63,072 bases of DNA from Nematocida ironsii (taxonomy: Eukaryota > Microsporidia), in NCBI GenBank assembly GCA_001642415.1, contig LTDK01000051.1, positions 1 to 63,072 on the forward strand, written 5' to 3'. The notes beneath the pieces are model-generated. The model was not told the origin of the DNA and made no database searches. It was given only the letters and a program-made list of their open reading frames with translations. The translations under genes and the position numbers were made by a program. Numbering within the stretch: position 1 is the stretch's first letter; each line of letters starts with the position of its first letter. Positions 1 through 9,842 of the stretch are shown here, piece after piece.

Positions 1-54
1 AAAGCTTTATATGAGTTATAGTAATGTTTATTTTAAGCTATAGTTATTTATATT

Positions 55-66
55 ATAACCCGAATA
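55..66 (-). promoter_or_regulatory. Recurrent intergenic motif (TATTCGGGTTAT)
   Basis: On the minus strand this reads TATTCGGGTTAT, one base from the ATTTCGGGTTAT core that recurs in non-coding DNA across the window. It lies just downstream of the stop codon of the first minus-strand gene. Function unknown; see the finding on this motif. Confidence 0.4.
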
Positions 67-73
67 TAACTCA

Positions 74-1870
74 CTATGAGAATGTAACCCACTCTGTAAA
101 CATAATTATTTCATAGCGGTATAATGTAAAAAGACTGGCAATTACTAAAATGACAATTAGTGACATTCCCATATTTCTTATGATTAGAGAAGGAATTTTC
201 CATAAGCCATGTGTGCTATCAACAATCTGTTCTATATCATCATTGGCATCATAAAATATCTCACCTTCATCTGATAGCTCAACAACACTGATATCAATAC
301 TATGTTCTATATCATCATTGGCATCATAAAATATTTCATCTTCATCTGATAGCTCAACAACACTGATATCAATACTATGTTCTATATTTTTTACATTTAT
401 CAGAATATTATTATCTGCTTCATTATTCTTTATATCAGTTAATAAATTCAGAAAGTTTGCTATTTGATCAGTAGTTTTAATATTTAATGCCTTATTTTTA
501 GGTGCCTCCATTTCTTCTAACGATTTATTCAACATATCGCTTAGTGATAGATTAATTGGAGAACTAAATATCACATCCAACTGGTTTTTAATAGTTTGTC
601 TACGTGTTTCAACTACATTTTTCTTAAATTCTTCTATGTCTATATCATATATAGAATAAAGATAGTCCATTTTGTTATTTTGGGTTTCTTCATTATAAGA
701 AATATAAACTTCATATTCTTGAAGTGTGCATATTCCTAGCCTAATTATACTATTGATAATTCCAGTATAACTGCTCATAAACTGGTTAACAATAGAAAAT
801 GAAAGTATTATAGAAAATATATCATAAAATGAAAAATAAATAGGCAAATATACACAAATAGCCGAATCAATAGTTTGTTTAACTTTTGGAGCGTATGCAG
901 TTACATAAGAAAATCCCCACACATTAATTGTTTTTGAAATAGCCTTTAAACCAAACTCTATATTATTAAGAAAATCCATTTCTATTTCTATTGGGCTTTT
1001 TTTTAAAGAAGGTATCTTTTTTAAAAATTCAAGCATAAAAGAAATTGTTTGATTTATAATTGGCAAACTAAGCATTCTTTTTAGATGAGACTTTTTGAAT
1101 TCATTTTTAATCTCTTTTTCATCAATCTTCTTGCTTCTAATGAATATAGAATCCCTCAGTATAGACATACAATCATACAGATCATCTGTAGAACAAGACG
1201 CAAATAGCTGTAACAAGTATATATCATTATCAGACAAATTGAGATTGTGTAAATTGGACTGCATGATGTCGTTATTGCCATATATTGTAAAATTTCCTAT
1301 ATTTTCAGCTAATATATCTAGCACTCTATCAAGATTCGAGCAGTTTTCAAATTCATTTATCTCGCATAGTTTTCTTAATGAATACTCAAAAGATATTTTT
1401 TCAATAAAGAGACTTTTACTATGGGAATTTGGATATAATGCATAAAAAATATCTTTTCTTACATAGTCTAAAAACGAAGCTGGAAGAATTGAAAATATAT
1501 GCATTTTGTCTAACATGCTATAGAAAGCGCTTCTTTGCTTGCCTTGTGGTATAAGAAGCCCGCCCTTTTCAATACTATCTATAAGTATATCAGCCAGCCG
1601 TATAGATTCTTTAACCGCATCAATAGCGTTGTCTTCATTGAACTCTTTAATTATATACGTATTATATAATAATAGCGATGTAAATGTGTTATATGCTAAA
1701 TTATTTAACAGTGGATATTTCTCATTGAATAAGGAGTCTCTTCTATACGCGTTTAGTACCAGTTTGATTATTTTGCTTTGGATCTCCTCTAAAGACATGG
1801 TTTTTCCGTTGAATTCTGAAAATTCTCTTGTTATATGATTTCTTAGCATTTGTTCCTTTGCATCCATCAA
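74..1870 (-). CDS. Lineage-specific tail-anchored protein (598 aa)
   Basis: No family is recognised. The protein has no N-terminal signal peptide. It is mostly helical and polar, with a hydrophobic stretch near residues 330-360 and one clear transmembrane segment near residues 570-590 (LIVILVIASLF), followed by a short tail, so it could be a tail-anchored membrane protein. Just before the membrane segment is a tandem duplication of 25 residues (DIEHSIDISVVELSDE then EIFYDAND), encoded by a 75-bp DNA repeat. The acidic repeat next to a membrane anchor suggests a linker or interaction surface. The start is the first ATG; a second lies one codon on. It may belong to an expanded microsporidian protein family, but no paralogue was found here. 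Confidence 0.75.
   Translation of the reverse strand: MMDAKEQMLRNHITREFSEFNGKTMSLEEIQSKIIKLVLNAYRRDSLFNEKYPLLNNLAYNTFTSLLLYNTYIIKEFNEDNAIDAVKESIRLADILIDSIEKGGLLIPQGKQRSAFYSMLDKMHIFSILPASFLDYVRKDIFYALYPNSHSKSLFIEKISFEYSLRKLCEINEFENCSNLDRVLDILAENIGNFTIYGNNDIMQSNLHNLNLSDNDIYLLQLFASCSTDDLYDCMSILRDSIFIRSKKIDEKEIKNEFKKSHLKRMLSLPIINQTISFMLEFLKKIPSLKKSPIEIEMDFLNNIEFGLKAISKTINVWGFSYVTAYAPKVKQTIDSAICVYLPIYFSFYDIFSIILSFSIVNQFMSSYTGIINSIIRLGICTLQEYEVYISYNEETQNNKMDYLYSIYDIDIEEFKKNVVETRRQTIKNQLDVIFSSPINLSLSDMLNKSLEEMEAPKNKALNIKTTDQIANFLNLLTDIKNNEADNNILINVKNIEHSIDISVVELSDEDEIFYDANDDIEHSIDISVVELSDEGEIFYDANDDIEQIVDSTHGLWKIPSLIIRNMGMSLIVILVIASLFTLYRYEIIMFTEWVTFS
230..379. repeat. 75-bp tandem duplication inside the tail-anchored gene
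   Basis: Two adjacent copies (230-304 and 305-379) differ at only two positions that I could see. Because 75 is divisible by three, the duplication adds exactly 25 residues and keeps the frame. The near-identity suggests a recent event or ongoing homogenisation. Confidence 0.85.
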
Positions 1871-2245
1871 ATATTTTAAACGGAAAAATTTATATTAAAA
1901 AATTAGTAAAAATTAACAGATCCTATTAAAAATGGCTTATAAACAAACTAAAAGTAGTGGAATCGGATGGAAATAGAATGCGGGCAGTCGTCAGTATATA
2001 TTAATAAACTGATTCTATTCAAAAAAAATAGGTGTTAGTTGGCGTATATTGTTTCAGAGTATAATGACCATTAAAAGTATAATATGCTAGATTTGTGTAT
2101 TTTAAATAAGTATAGTATGTTATATTTTAGTAAATGAATCTATTCTATAGCTTTTTACTAAAGTATAAATTTCAATGTATATAAGAGCATTACCTTTTAT
2201 TTAGAATCCCAGGTTATATAACTGTTCTAACACATGACTAATAAC
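1871..2245. other. Intergenic, no gene seen
   Basis: AT-rich spacer of 375 bp upstream of the tail-anchored gene and downstream of the TFIIF beta gene, both on the minus strand. I see no coding potential, tRNA or repeat in it. Confidence 0.6.
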
Positions 2246-2905
2246 CTAACTATTATTCTTATATTCTGGTTTTAGCTCATACATATTTCTATGCGTTTTT
2301 TTATTAAGAACAGCAATATCTGGAAGCAATTCCTGGATATATGCTAAGGGCTGCCCAGACCGATCTGCTAAGTCTTTAACAGACCAATACGGGTATTCTT
2401 CAAATGCTCGGAATATAATATCCATGACTTCTGTCTTGGAAAGCCTTTCTCTTTTCTTTTCCATAAGCATTTTCTTTCTTTTTCTAGCCATAATGTCATA
2501 TTCAGTAGCACCGTACCTCTCCATGCGTATTCCTTCTTTCAGACTGTCAACTGACTTTACGTCTTTCTTTACATTTAATACTGCGCTTCTTTCTCTCTTA
2601 TACTTCAAATATTCTGGAGTTATTTTGGGCTTGGCATACACCTCGTCTGTAATTACTCCATCAATAAATGCGCCATGTGGCTTCTGAACAAATGTGAATA
2701 CCCCTGTCTTAGCCTCAAGTGGTTCAATTATCCACTCTCTGGGAAAGTTCTGTGGGCCTAGCTGTGTGCTAATTTTTAGGACATTAGAAGTGCCTCTTTC
2801 TTCTATATGCCCTATTTCTACAGGCTCTGAATACTCTTCAAGATACTCTTCAAGAATTCTTGGAATTTTAACTAAAGTAACGCGGGTGTGTCTTCTCTCC
2901 CCCAT
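2246..2905 (-). CDS. TFG2: Transcription initiation factor TFIIF beta subunit (RAP30/Tfg2)
   Basis: General RNA polymerase II factor that, with TFIIF alpha, binds the polymerase and stabilises the pre-initiation complex. The C-terminal winged helix is the clearest part: residues about 160-213 carry the spaced pattern YPYWSVKDLADRSGQP, then YIQELL, ending in YELKPEY, as in RAP30 (YWNLKDL, QP, LKEIL, WELKPEY). The N-terminal half would form the dimerisation barrel. At 219 residues it is somewhat shorter than human RAP30. It lies 27 bp from the stop of RPL4, its upstream neighbour on the same strand. Confidence 0.88.
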   Translation of the reverse strand: MGERRHTRVTLVKIPRILEEYLEEYSEPVEIGHIEERGTSNVLKISTQLGPQNFPREWIIEPLEAKTGVFTFVQKPHGAFIDGVITDEVYAKPKITPEYLKYKRERSAVLNVKKDVKSVDSLKEGIRMERYGATEYDIMARKRKKMLMEKKRERLSKTEVMDIIFRAFEEYPYWSVKDLADRSGQPLAYIQELLPDIAVLNKKTHRNMYELKPEYKNNS

Positions 2906-2932
2906 AAATAATTTTGTTAAATGATAGTTTAT

Positions 2933-3925
2933 TTAAACCGTGTTGAAAAGTTCAAAGTATGGGTTAATTGATGCCACCACACTTGGGTCTGCCTTTGTCT
3001 TTCCAAGCTTCAAGCATGGCTTCTTGTCAAAGAGGGCCTGTACTTCTTGAGACTTCAGTAAGACTTTGACATCTGGGCAACTAATCTTAGACTCTGGTAA
3101 GTTGTATCCTTCTTTAACAGCAACTCTTCCATCATCTCCAAAGAGCTCTCTTAATCTCTCAAAAGCTCCCTCTGTCCATACAACAAGTCTTCCAAGGTGA
3201 CCACCAGGTGCAAGCTTTAAAAGATCTAATTGGTCAACTGGCATTAAGTCTATTCCTCTGATGTTTCTAAATGCTTTGGTAATTCCTTTGTCCTCTTTGT
3301 AAATGACAAGAACTCCTCTTCTTATGACCCATCTTCTGTTTCTTGCTTTACCCTTTCCTGCTCTTATGGCTTTGCTGTTCTTTACTCTTTCAATTTCTTC
3401 TGTAAGTGAGAAGTTGTTTATAAGTTCAAGAGCTTGCTTGGTTCTCTTTAAAGACTCTATCTCATTGGAAATAACAATTGGTATGCTCTTCAGCTGAGAA
3501 ATAATATGTCCTCTGCTTTCAACCAGGGCAGGAGATGCAGTTGCTGCAACTGCCATTGCTGCGGCATGCCTTCTTGTGTTCTTAGTAGTCTTTCTGAACC
3601 ATCTTCTTAAAACAGTAGTAGGACTGGCCATTCTACCCTTTCTACAGAAGTTGGCAAAGGCTCCCTGTCCAGCTCTCTGTGTACCACCACCGGATACACG
3701 AGGCACTCTGGCAAGTGCTCTTCCGGTTCCCCAGGAGTGGGCGGAATGTCTCATACCGGCCATTGGATCAACTGCATATGGCTGTCTGGTGTTTCTCTTT
3801 ACCATGTCATGAACAACGCATACTAAGTCACTTCTCACTGGAATGGAGAATACTTTTGGTAAGTCTACCTTTTTATATATTGTGTTTCCGTCTATTTCAT
3901 AGCACTCTACTTGATTTTGTATCAT
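2933..3925 (-). CDS. RPL4: 60S ribosomal protein L4 (uL4)
   Basis: Large-subunit ribosomal protein whose long loop lines the exit tunnel. The family signature is plain near residues 45-100: RQPYAVDPMAGMRHSAHSWG, then GRALARVPR, GGGTQRAGQGAF and a basic stretch. Residues 190-260 hold the globular part, with RNRRWVIRRG and APGGHLGRL. At 330 residues it lacks most of the long C-terminal extension of animal L4 and is near the minimal eukaryotic length. A GGG trinucleotide sits just before the start codon (3928-3930 on the opposite strand), like the GGG/CCC signals described near microsporidian translation starts. Confidence 0.96.
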   Translation of the reverse strand: MIQNQVECYEIDGNTIYKKVDLPKVFSIPVRSDLVCVVHDMVKRNTRQPYAVDPMAGMRHSAHSWGTGRALARVPRVSGGGTQRAGQGAFANFCRKGRMASPTTVLRRWFRKTTKNTRRHAAAMAVAATASPALVESRGHIISQLKSIPIVISNEIESLKRTKQALELINNFSLTEEIERVKNSKAIRAGKGKARNRRWVIRRGVLVIYKEDKGITKAFRNIRGIDLMPVDQLDLLKLAPGGHLGRLVVWTEGAFERLRELFGDDGRVAVKEGYNLPESKISCPDVKVLLKSQEVQALFDKKPCLKLGKTKADPSVVASINPYFELFNTV

Positions 3926-4133
3926 TGCCCTTGTCTCTAAAAAGAAAAATAAAATTATAAATATTTTCAGAGACAGTTGGTTGGAATAAAATTATTAAAG
4001 AAGTAAAATATTTATACCCCTGCAACAGCTAAATAACAGATAGGCTATTCAATCAAAATACCACAAACGATTCCAATTATAGAAAAGTGAAATATAACGG
4101 TAAATAATTTTATTGTAGAAATAAGACCAACCA

Positions 4134-4823
4134 TTAGTTATACACATAAAATACTCTAGATATATCTGGCAAATAAATTGTAGCTACATAGTAAATCAAT
4201 GATATGCATGCTGTCAAAGCAGCTAGAGCACTGGATATTGTTATTTTGTGTTTGAATATTTTTATTTGGTAAAGAAGGGATAGCTTATATTCAGTTATTG
4301 CAAATAAGGCAAATATAGAAGGTAATATTCTTAGAAAAGTATTAAATTCATTAGGAATATGTAAAAGTGAAAGAATATAAAACACTGCGTGGCTTAAAAG
4401 TATTATGAAGTACTCGTTCGTTGTGGATAGGTGATTTGTTAACACAAAGAACATTTCTGGTATGTTAATGCATACACATGGTATTAATAAGAATATAAGA
4501 ATTAAAATAGAAATGGATTTCTTTTCTGTGTGAACCTCTTTATTCTCTTTGGGATGGCTAGAAGGAATGAGTATCATAAGCATAAACGACAAACACAAGC
4601 TAATCGCAGGCACAAATACCATAACATTTGCATTGTATAGCAGAGTTAAAAATGTATAACCCGAAAAAATTCCTATAAGTATTAATGTGATAGAAATACT
4701 CTTTTTAAGCCATATGATTGTAATTGAAGATAGATCGGCTAGTGTATATTCAGTATTTACTAGAGTGTGTGACATAGTATCAATATTTATGTCAGTGTCT
4801 GGTGGATTAAAAATGTTTATCAT
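4134..4823 (-). CDS. Multi-pass membrane protein, about six helices
   Basis: Not recognised. After a polar N-terminus of about 30 residues, the protein is nearly all hydrophobic, with six plausible transmembrane helices centred near residues 50, 75, 110, 145, 170 and 205, separated by short loops. The loop near residues 88-98 is charged (SSHPKENKEVHTEK). There is no signal peptide and no transporter motif I can name. It is a 229-residue protein on the same strand as RPL4 and the M16 peptidase but well separated from the latter. It could be a small transporter or an ER/Golgi membrane protein. Confidence 0.72.
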   Translation of the reverse strand: MINIFNPPDTDINIDTMSHTLVNTEYTLADLSSITIIWLKKSISITLILIGIFSGYTFLTLLYNANVMVFVPAISLCLSFMLMILIPSSHPKENKEVHTEKKSISILILIFLLIPCVCINIPEMFFVLTNHLSTTNEYFIILLSHAVFYILSLLHIPNEFNTFLRILPSIFALFAITEYKLSLLYQIKIFKHKITISSALAALTACISLIYYVATIYLPDISRVFYVYN

Positions 4824-5474
4824 TGAGTAGTTTAGAAAGAGTGTGTTTTTTTATTATATACAGGAGTTAATTTGAGAGTAAAATCTACTAAAAATCGATT
4901 CTTCTGTTTTATGGAAATTTGTACTATTAGACTGTATATTAGTGCGCCCTATTAAGAAGATTGCTTAATTAGGAAATAACAACAACACAATTATGGGTAT
5001 ATTATAAAAATATATCAAATTACTATTGAATACACTAATTAGAAGGGCACTAAAGAATAGATTAATAGTAAGCCTATGAACATAATCCAAAGCCAGAATA
5101 CACAATATAAACTATTTTATAGTGAATTCTATGGAATGTTTAGTGTAGAATTTAATTTTGAGTTATTATGGCAAGCAAGAAGTATTTATAAATGCTCTAA
5201 GCAGTAATAGCCAGACCTAGCATAAATAATCTGGGCTTTAGATTATTATATTCGAAGGTATTATACATAATCACCATAATATAGGCAAATTAGAACAAAG
5301 AGGCCCAAGCTCAGAATACACATAAAACATTTTTGGTGTGTTTAAGAACATGGCTAGAATTAAGTATATTATAATAAGAAAGTTCATTTATGAGAGACAA
5401 ATATTCTTGATTAGCAACTAGAGCACTATATGCAGATTTATTATAAAATACTTAAAGCACACACAAAACTATAA
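4824..5474. other. Intergenic, no confident gene
   Basis: AT-rich spacer of 651 bp. It contains a 43-codon plus-strand ORF (5076-5207) without recognisable features, and the partly complementary blocks GTGCGCCCT (near 4944) and AGGGCAC (near 5044). Neither is strong enough to call. Confidence 0.5.
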
Positions 5475-8198
5475 TTAGGGCTTTGTTGCTTGTATTACTA
5501 TGTGATTTGACATATTTTTAGAATATTCTGTTATATTCTCCTTTGATATTTTTTGAATTTCTTTAGAAATAATCTCTTTGTTTTCTAAATTGAACCCCAT
5601 ATCCTGCCAATACCGGAATAGCTCTTGAGAGTAATCTTCCAAGTTAATGGCCTCTTCTTTAATAGCTAGTATAGCACTATTTTTGTGGGTTGTATACTCA
5701 TCATCAGATATAGCGGCAAGTCGGCTTTCCACAAGCCCAATAAATTCTTCTATTCTTGCAGTCACATTATCAAGAGTTCGGGTGCTTTGAACTGTAAAGT
5801 GCACATAAACTTTTTTCATACAGATTTTATACGACATAAAGACAATGTATCCATACTCTTCCTTTGTTCTTAACTCATCAAAGAACTTTTCAGAGAATAT
5901 CTGTGCTAGAAGTACACCAGTGGCTATAGACTGCAGAAGGCTATCTGAAACCACTCGGTGCACAATTGTAACTGCAATGTTCTGCAGGTCAACAGTAGGT
6001 AGAAGTAGTTTCTCCTCCTTAGGTGTAAATGAGAATTCGTGCGGTGCAAATGTAATATACTTACCTATACGGGCTATTATATGCTCAAACTCTTTTTCTG
6101 TTATATTTCCCACCCCAAGGACTTTTACCTGGGCCTTGCTTATAACAACAAGATCGTCTGGAAGAAGCTCTTTAGCCGCCTGCATAAGTTTATACACATC
6201 AAACTTTGGATACCCAGCCAAGTAGTTAATTCCTGCTACAGTGCTTTTATATGGAGACTGCCTGGCCTCATGTAAAAAGCAAGAGAGTGCAGACTCTTTT
6301 GCTAAGCTGAATAGTTGGGTGTCTCTGGCAGTGTACTCATTAAAGAATCTTTCAACCAGATCCTCAATAATTACAGGCGTGCCATTGAATTTAACACCGA
6401 ATCCATACACTGATTCACATGTTCCTAATGTAACAATAGAAGCCATCATGCCAAATCTATACTTCTCATTGAATATCTTAACAAAGGCCCTAAAATATCC
6501 TATTGCTGCCGCATACGTCTTTTCATCTGCCAAATGCTCATCTGTCTCCAAAATAAGCTTTATTTCTGCATTCTTTCTATATTTTGGGTTGTGTACCAAA
6601 TACCCGGAGCATCCTTGCTGGCATACGTCCTTGCACATAATTGCAGCTGCTTCATCTGGGTATTCTGGTATGTTCTTAGGAATACACCCAAGACTAACTG
6701 GCACACTGTCTTTTCTTGCCTCAGACAGATCCTTTTCTTCTGGCACATTGAAAGACCACTCTATCTTACTTTTTAGCTCACTAAGCAGCTGTGCATTCTC
6801 TTCTGGAATATCATCAATTAGATAGTTAATTCCATAGAACTTATCCACAATTATGTTTTCTGGATCATGCACATTCTTAGCCTGGTACATAATTATCCAC
6901 TTGCTTTTGTCTAGCATGATGTCTATTATCTGGTCAAACTCTTCTTTGTTAAAACCATCCCATATATGCTCATGCCGCAGGAACTCCTCAGTAGGGTAAA
7001 ACTGCATGGTTTTTGTTGCATGTTCAACTAGCTCAAGAGGCTCAATTGACTCGTTTGCATCAAATTCCTTTTCACTAATAGTTTTAAACACATTGTACAG
7101 CTCACTAGTTGCATTAGTTTTGACCATTTCTAGATAATGGTGCACCAAGTCCCGTATAACAGATATTTGTGATCTATTGTCATCTACCAGCTCAATAACT
7201 ATCTGAATCGTTGTGTTTATAGAAGTTTCATCCAAACAAGCTGTCATTTTTGTTGCTATTCCCTCTTTAAGAAGCGTACCAACTAGGCCAGAGTGCCCGG
7301 TTCCATTTAATAGTTCATCAATGTACACGCATGTTTTATTCCGGTAATTTGTGATAGACTCAGGAAGCACTATACTAATAGTCATTGTACAATGCTCTGT
7401 GTTAAGGTTCACTGCAGGTCGGTATAGAATCACTTTATTCTCTACCTCCTCGTTAAACACACGATAGTCTAAATCACCCTTTTTCTGACAGACTGGAGGC
7501 AAATACATTTTGTCACTCCATGAATACTCAGTTTCATACGGCTTAATGTCTGAAAAGCACTCATTTACCCATTTCTCCAACACATCCAAAGGCTCGCTGC
7601 CGTGCACGGCCAAGCACATTCTTTCCGGCCGATAAAAACACTTCCAGAAATTCATTAAGTCCTCTCTAGTGGTTGAGGCAAGCGTTTCAGATGATCCTAT
7701 GTTAAACTTGCCAGTGGGCGAGTCCTTCTTTGCAATAAGCGTGAACAAGTGATACCTCCTCCAGATCTCTGCCAGGATATTAACACTATACTCACTGTTC
7801 ACAGCCTGCAGCTCTCTTGTCAGCGCATCTTCTCGTATCAAAGGAGACTTAAAGAATCCACTAAACATTTCCATACTTTTTCTTAGCCGTGTAGGGTCTA
7901 TGTCATAGAAATAATTTGTTACCTCGTCCGCGGTGTTTGCATTACTGTTTCCCCCATTCATGTGAATATATTCCATATACGCATTTTCATCAGGGTACTC
8001 CTCTGTCCCCATAAAAAGCATGTGCTCAAGAAAGTGCGCCATGCCCATGTGCTCAATTGGATCAGAATAACTGCCCACTTTCACAGACATCGCAACCGCC
8101 GCCTTATCAGCAGCTGGGTCGTGCGATAGCAGAACTCTTATTCCATTTGGCAGTGTAATTGGTCTATATATATACCTATCTCCCTTTCCTACTAACAT
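5475..8198 (-). CDS. Insulysin-type M16 metallopeptidase (insulinase/Ste23-like)
   Basis: Zinc peptidase of the inverzincin M16A class, related to insulin-degrading enzyme and yeast Ste23/Axl1, which degrade or mature short peptides. The inverted zinc motif HFLEH is at residues 55-59, with the third ligand expected at Glu136 (AVNSE) and a second conserved acid at Glu129. The NGGNSNANTADEVTNYFYD block (about 81-99) follows, as in IDE. At 907 residues it keeps the four-domain layout, and the C-terminal half still has the conserved LRTKEEYGYIV pattern. It is divergently transcribed from the calcineurin-B-like gene, with only 40 bp between start codons. Many microsporidia carry several M16 paralogues, some secreted; no signal peptide is visible here. 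Confidence 0.93.
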   Translation of the reverse strand: MLVGKGDRYIYRPITLPNGIRVLLSHDPAADKAAVAMSVKVGSYSDPIEHMGMAHFLEHMLFMGTEEYPDENAYMEYIHMNGGNSNANTADEVTNYFYDIDPTRLRKSMEMFSGFFKSPLIREDALTRELQAVNSEYSVNILAEIWRRYHLFTLIAKKDSPTGKFNIGSSETLASTTREDLMNFWKCFYRPERMCLAVHGSEPLDVLEKWVNECFSDIKPYETEYSWSDKMYLPPVCQKKGDLDYRVFNEEVENKVILYRPAVNLNTEHCTMTISIVLPESITNYRNKTCVYIDELLNGTGHSGLVGTLLKEGIATKMTACLDETSINTTIQIVIELVDDNRSQISVIRDLVHHYLEMVKTNATSELYNVFKTISEKEFDANESIEPLELVEHATKTMQFYPTEEFLRHEHIWDGFNKEEFDQIIDIMLDKSKWIIMYQAKNVHDPENIIVDKFYGINYLIDDIPEENAQLLSELKSKIEWSFNVPEEKDLSEARKDSVPVSLGCIPKNIPEYPDEAAAIMCKDVCQQGCSGYLVHNPKYRKNAEIKLILETDEHLADEKTYAAAIGYFRAFVKIFNEKYRFGMMASIVTLGTCESVYGFGVKFNGTPVIIEDLVERFFNEYTARDTQLFSLAKESALSCFLHEARQSPYKSTVAGINYLAGYPKFDVYKLMQAAKELLPDDLVVISKAQVKVLGVGNITEKEFEHIIARIGKYITFAPHEFSFTPKEEKLLLPTVDLQNIAVTIVHRVVSDSLLQSIATGVLLAQIFSEKFFDELRTKEEYGYIVFMSYKICMKKVYVHFTVQSTRTLDNVTARIEEFIGLVESRLAAISDDEYTTHKNSAILAIKEEAINLEDYSQELFRYWQDMGFNLENKEIISKEIQKISKENITEYSKNMSNHIVIQATKP

Positions 8199-8238
8199 TC
8201 AATGGCATGGGCAATTAAATTTTAAATATTAATAGCCC

Positions 8239-8751
8239 ATGGGGACAGTGTTTAGTGGACTGACAAAAGAAGACATTAAAGCAGTAAAGCAGACAGGATG
8301 CCGCCTGCCGCCCAAGCAGATAAAGCTTCTGTACAAGCGATTCAAAGACTTAGACAAGGAAGAAATCGGAAGAATATTTGTAGATCAGCTACTTTGCATT
8401 CCTGAGATAAGCATAAACCCACTTGGCGAGAAAGTAGCCCGAAAGATATGCGATGAAGAGGGGAAAATAGATTTTAATGGATTTGTGTCTGCTGTTACAA
8501 TATTCAGTAAATATTCAACAAACGAGGAAAAAGTACGATTTTTCTTTGATTTAATATCCACAAATGGAAGAGTTACCAGAAGAGATCTGGAAGAGATAGC
8601 TAGTAATCTATACCCAAAAGATGAAAAATCAGAAGAGATCCAAGCAGGAATTGACGATGTATTTAAAGTATACGACAAGCAAAACAAAAATTTTATAGAG
8701 TGTAAAGACCTTAAAGGCATGGATTGTAATGCTCTTGGTAAAATATTCTAA
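8239..8751 (+). CDS. Calcineurin B-like / CHP-like EF-hand protein with degenerate loops
   Basis: Small EF-hand protein closest to calcineurin B and calcineurin-B-homologous proteins (CHP). The N-terminus MGTVFS fits an N-myristoylation signal, and the block LLYKRFKDLDKEE, then IPEISINPLGEKV (residues about 30-65), matches the first EF-hand region of CHP. Four EF-hand positions can be placed, but none keeps a full calcium ligand set: loop 1 reads DKEEIGRIFVDQ, loop 2 is shortened (CDEEGKIDF), loop 3 is lost around STNGRV, and loop 4 reads DKQNKNFIECKD. It may therefore act as a calcium-independent adaptor. CCC is found directly before the ATG (GCCCATG). Likely partners are calcineurin A or a Na+/H+ exchanger. 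Confidence 0.82.
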   Translation: MGTVFSGLTKEDIKAVKQTGCRLPPKQIKLLYKRFKDLDKEEIGRIFVDQLLCIPEISINPLGEKVARKICDEEGKIDFNGFVSAVTIFSKYSTNEEKVRFFFDLISTNGRVTRRDLEEIASNLYPKDEKSEEIQAGIDDVFKVYDKQNKNFIECKDLKGMDCNALGKIF

Positions 8752-8875
8752 GTGGAATTGCCATATTTGGAAGTAAACAGTTTTCTGTATTATTCCAAGT
8801 AAAATAAAAATAAACCATTCATATAATTATTTTTATTTTATAACTGAAAGGATTGTTTCCTAAAATAAGTATAAA

Positions 8876-9226
8876 TCATTTTTGTAATTTTTCAATCTGA
8901 CTCTTGCAGTAATTGTACTTTTCTGTTGTATTCTGTATTTGGTTTTCTAATTCTTTCAGCTTTTTTAGTGCTGCCAAGTATTTTGTCTGGGTGCTTAGTA
9001 AATGCTTTTCCTTCTTTTCCAATTCTGCATTCTTCTTGTCAGTCGCTAAAATCCACTTGTTTATTTCGGAAAGGTAGTATTCTTCAATTGTTTCTGTCTT
9101 TTCTGGTGCATTTATGCGCTGAAATTCTTTTATATTTTCCACAATTTGGTTTACTGTGCTAATTCGCTGAACCACTTCATCAAGTGCGGCAATGCTTGTT
9201 CGCAAGTCGTGCTCAAGAGAGTTCAT
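8876..9226 (-). CDS. Small coiled-coil protein
   Basis: Unrecognised protein of 116 residues. It is almost entirely predicted helix, with a heptad-like pattern in residues 60-115 (ILATDKKNAELEKKEKHLL and onward to the C-terminus). Size and coiled coil would suit a small subunit of a multi-protein complex, for example Mediator, a kinetochore complex or a tether, but nothing selects one. It converges with the calcineurin-B-like gene (124 bp between stops). The single ATG start has an AT-rich leader containing AAATATT. Confidence 0.6.
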   Translation of the reverse strand: MNSLEHDLRTSIAALDEVVQRISTVNQIVENIKEFQRINAPEKTETIEEYYLSEINKWILATDKKNAELEKKEKHLLSTQTKYLAALKKLKELENQIQNTTEKYNYCKSQIEKLQK

Positions 9227-9427
9227 GGCTAAAATATTTTTGTATTATAAATATGTATCTGTGTTATATAAAACATGGCGTAATTAAGAAGTTAATATGA
9301 AAATGTAGAAGAAGAGACTGAAATGACCTTCGCCTTTTTGCTGTATGCTATTTTTAACGCACCAGTGAATAATCAGAAGAGCAACACTAAATAGCAGGGA
9401 TATAAAAATTTTAAATAATTAAATACC

Positions 9428-9709
9428 ATGGCTAAGCAGAGAGAGTGCGCAACCCGCCGAAAAGTTGAGAGAACCAAAAGCGATATAGACATTGAGGAAA
9501 GAAAGAGAAAGGAAGAAATCAAGAAAAACAGACATACAGATACGTGGAATAAAAGAGCTGAAATCAGAGACCAGAGAAGAGCGTTAAGAGCAGAAATACT
9601 CAAAAGAGACGAAGAGACACAAAAGGTGCTCACAGCAAATAGAAATGCCCGAATGGCCCTTAGAAAAAAGAAGAAAATGCTTAGAGACTTATACAAAGAT
9701 AAAGAATAA
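9428..9709 (+). CDS. Small highly charged helical protein
   Basis: Unrecognised protein of 93 residues, about half of them Lys, Arg, Glu or Asp, with no hydrophobic core. It begins MAKQRECATRRK and ends in a Lys/Arg-rich helix (MALRKKKKML). Its single charged-helix character is common in RNA- or ribosome-associated factors, which is only an inference. The coding sense is supported by the AAATAATTAAATACCATG start context and by a stop just before a normal spacer. It converges with the TFIIIC gene. Confidence 0.6.
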   Translation: MAKQRECATRRKVERTKSDIDIEERKRKEEIKKNRHTDTWNKRAEIRDQRRALRAEILKRDEETQKVLTANRNARMALRKKKKMLRDLYKDKE

Positions 9710-9842
9710 ATAGACTAATATAACAGAAGAATAAACATATGAACAAATGTGTGATAATTATTAAATTAAGTATAGAGCATAGCGGAGTATCCGGCACTAG
9801 AATAGAAATAAAAACTTATACTCAGTGAGTCTATATAAAAAC

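Noticed and set aside
2190..2215. TACCTTTTATTTAG as U5 loop I
   Set aside because: No flanking stem or Sm site; only a loose match to GCCUUUUAC.
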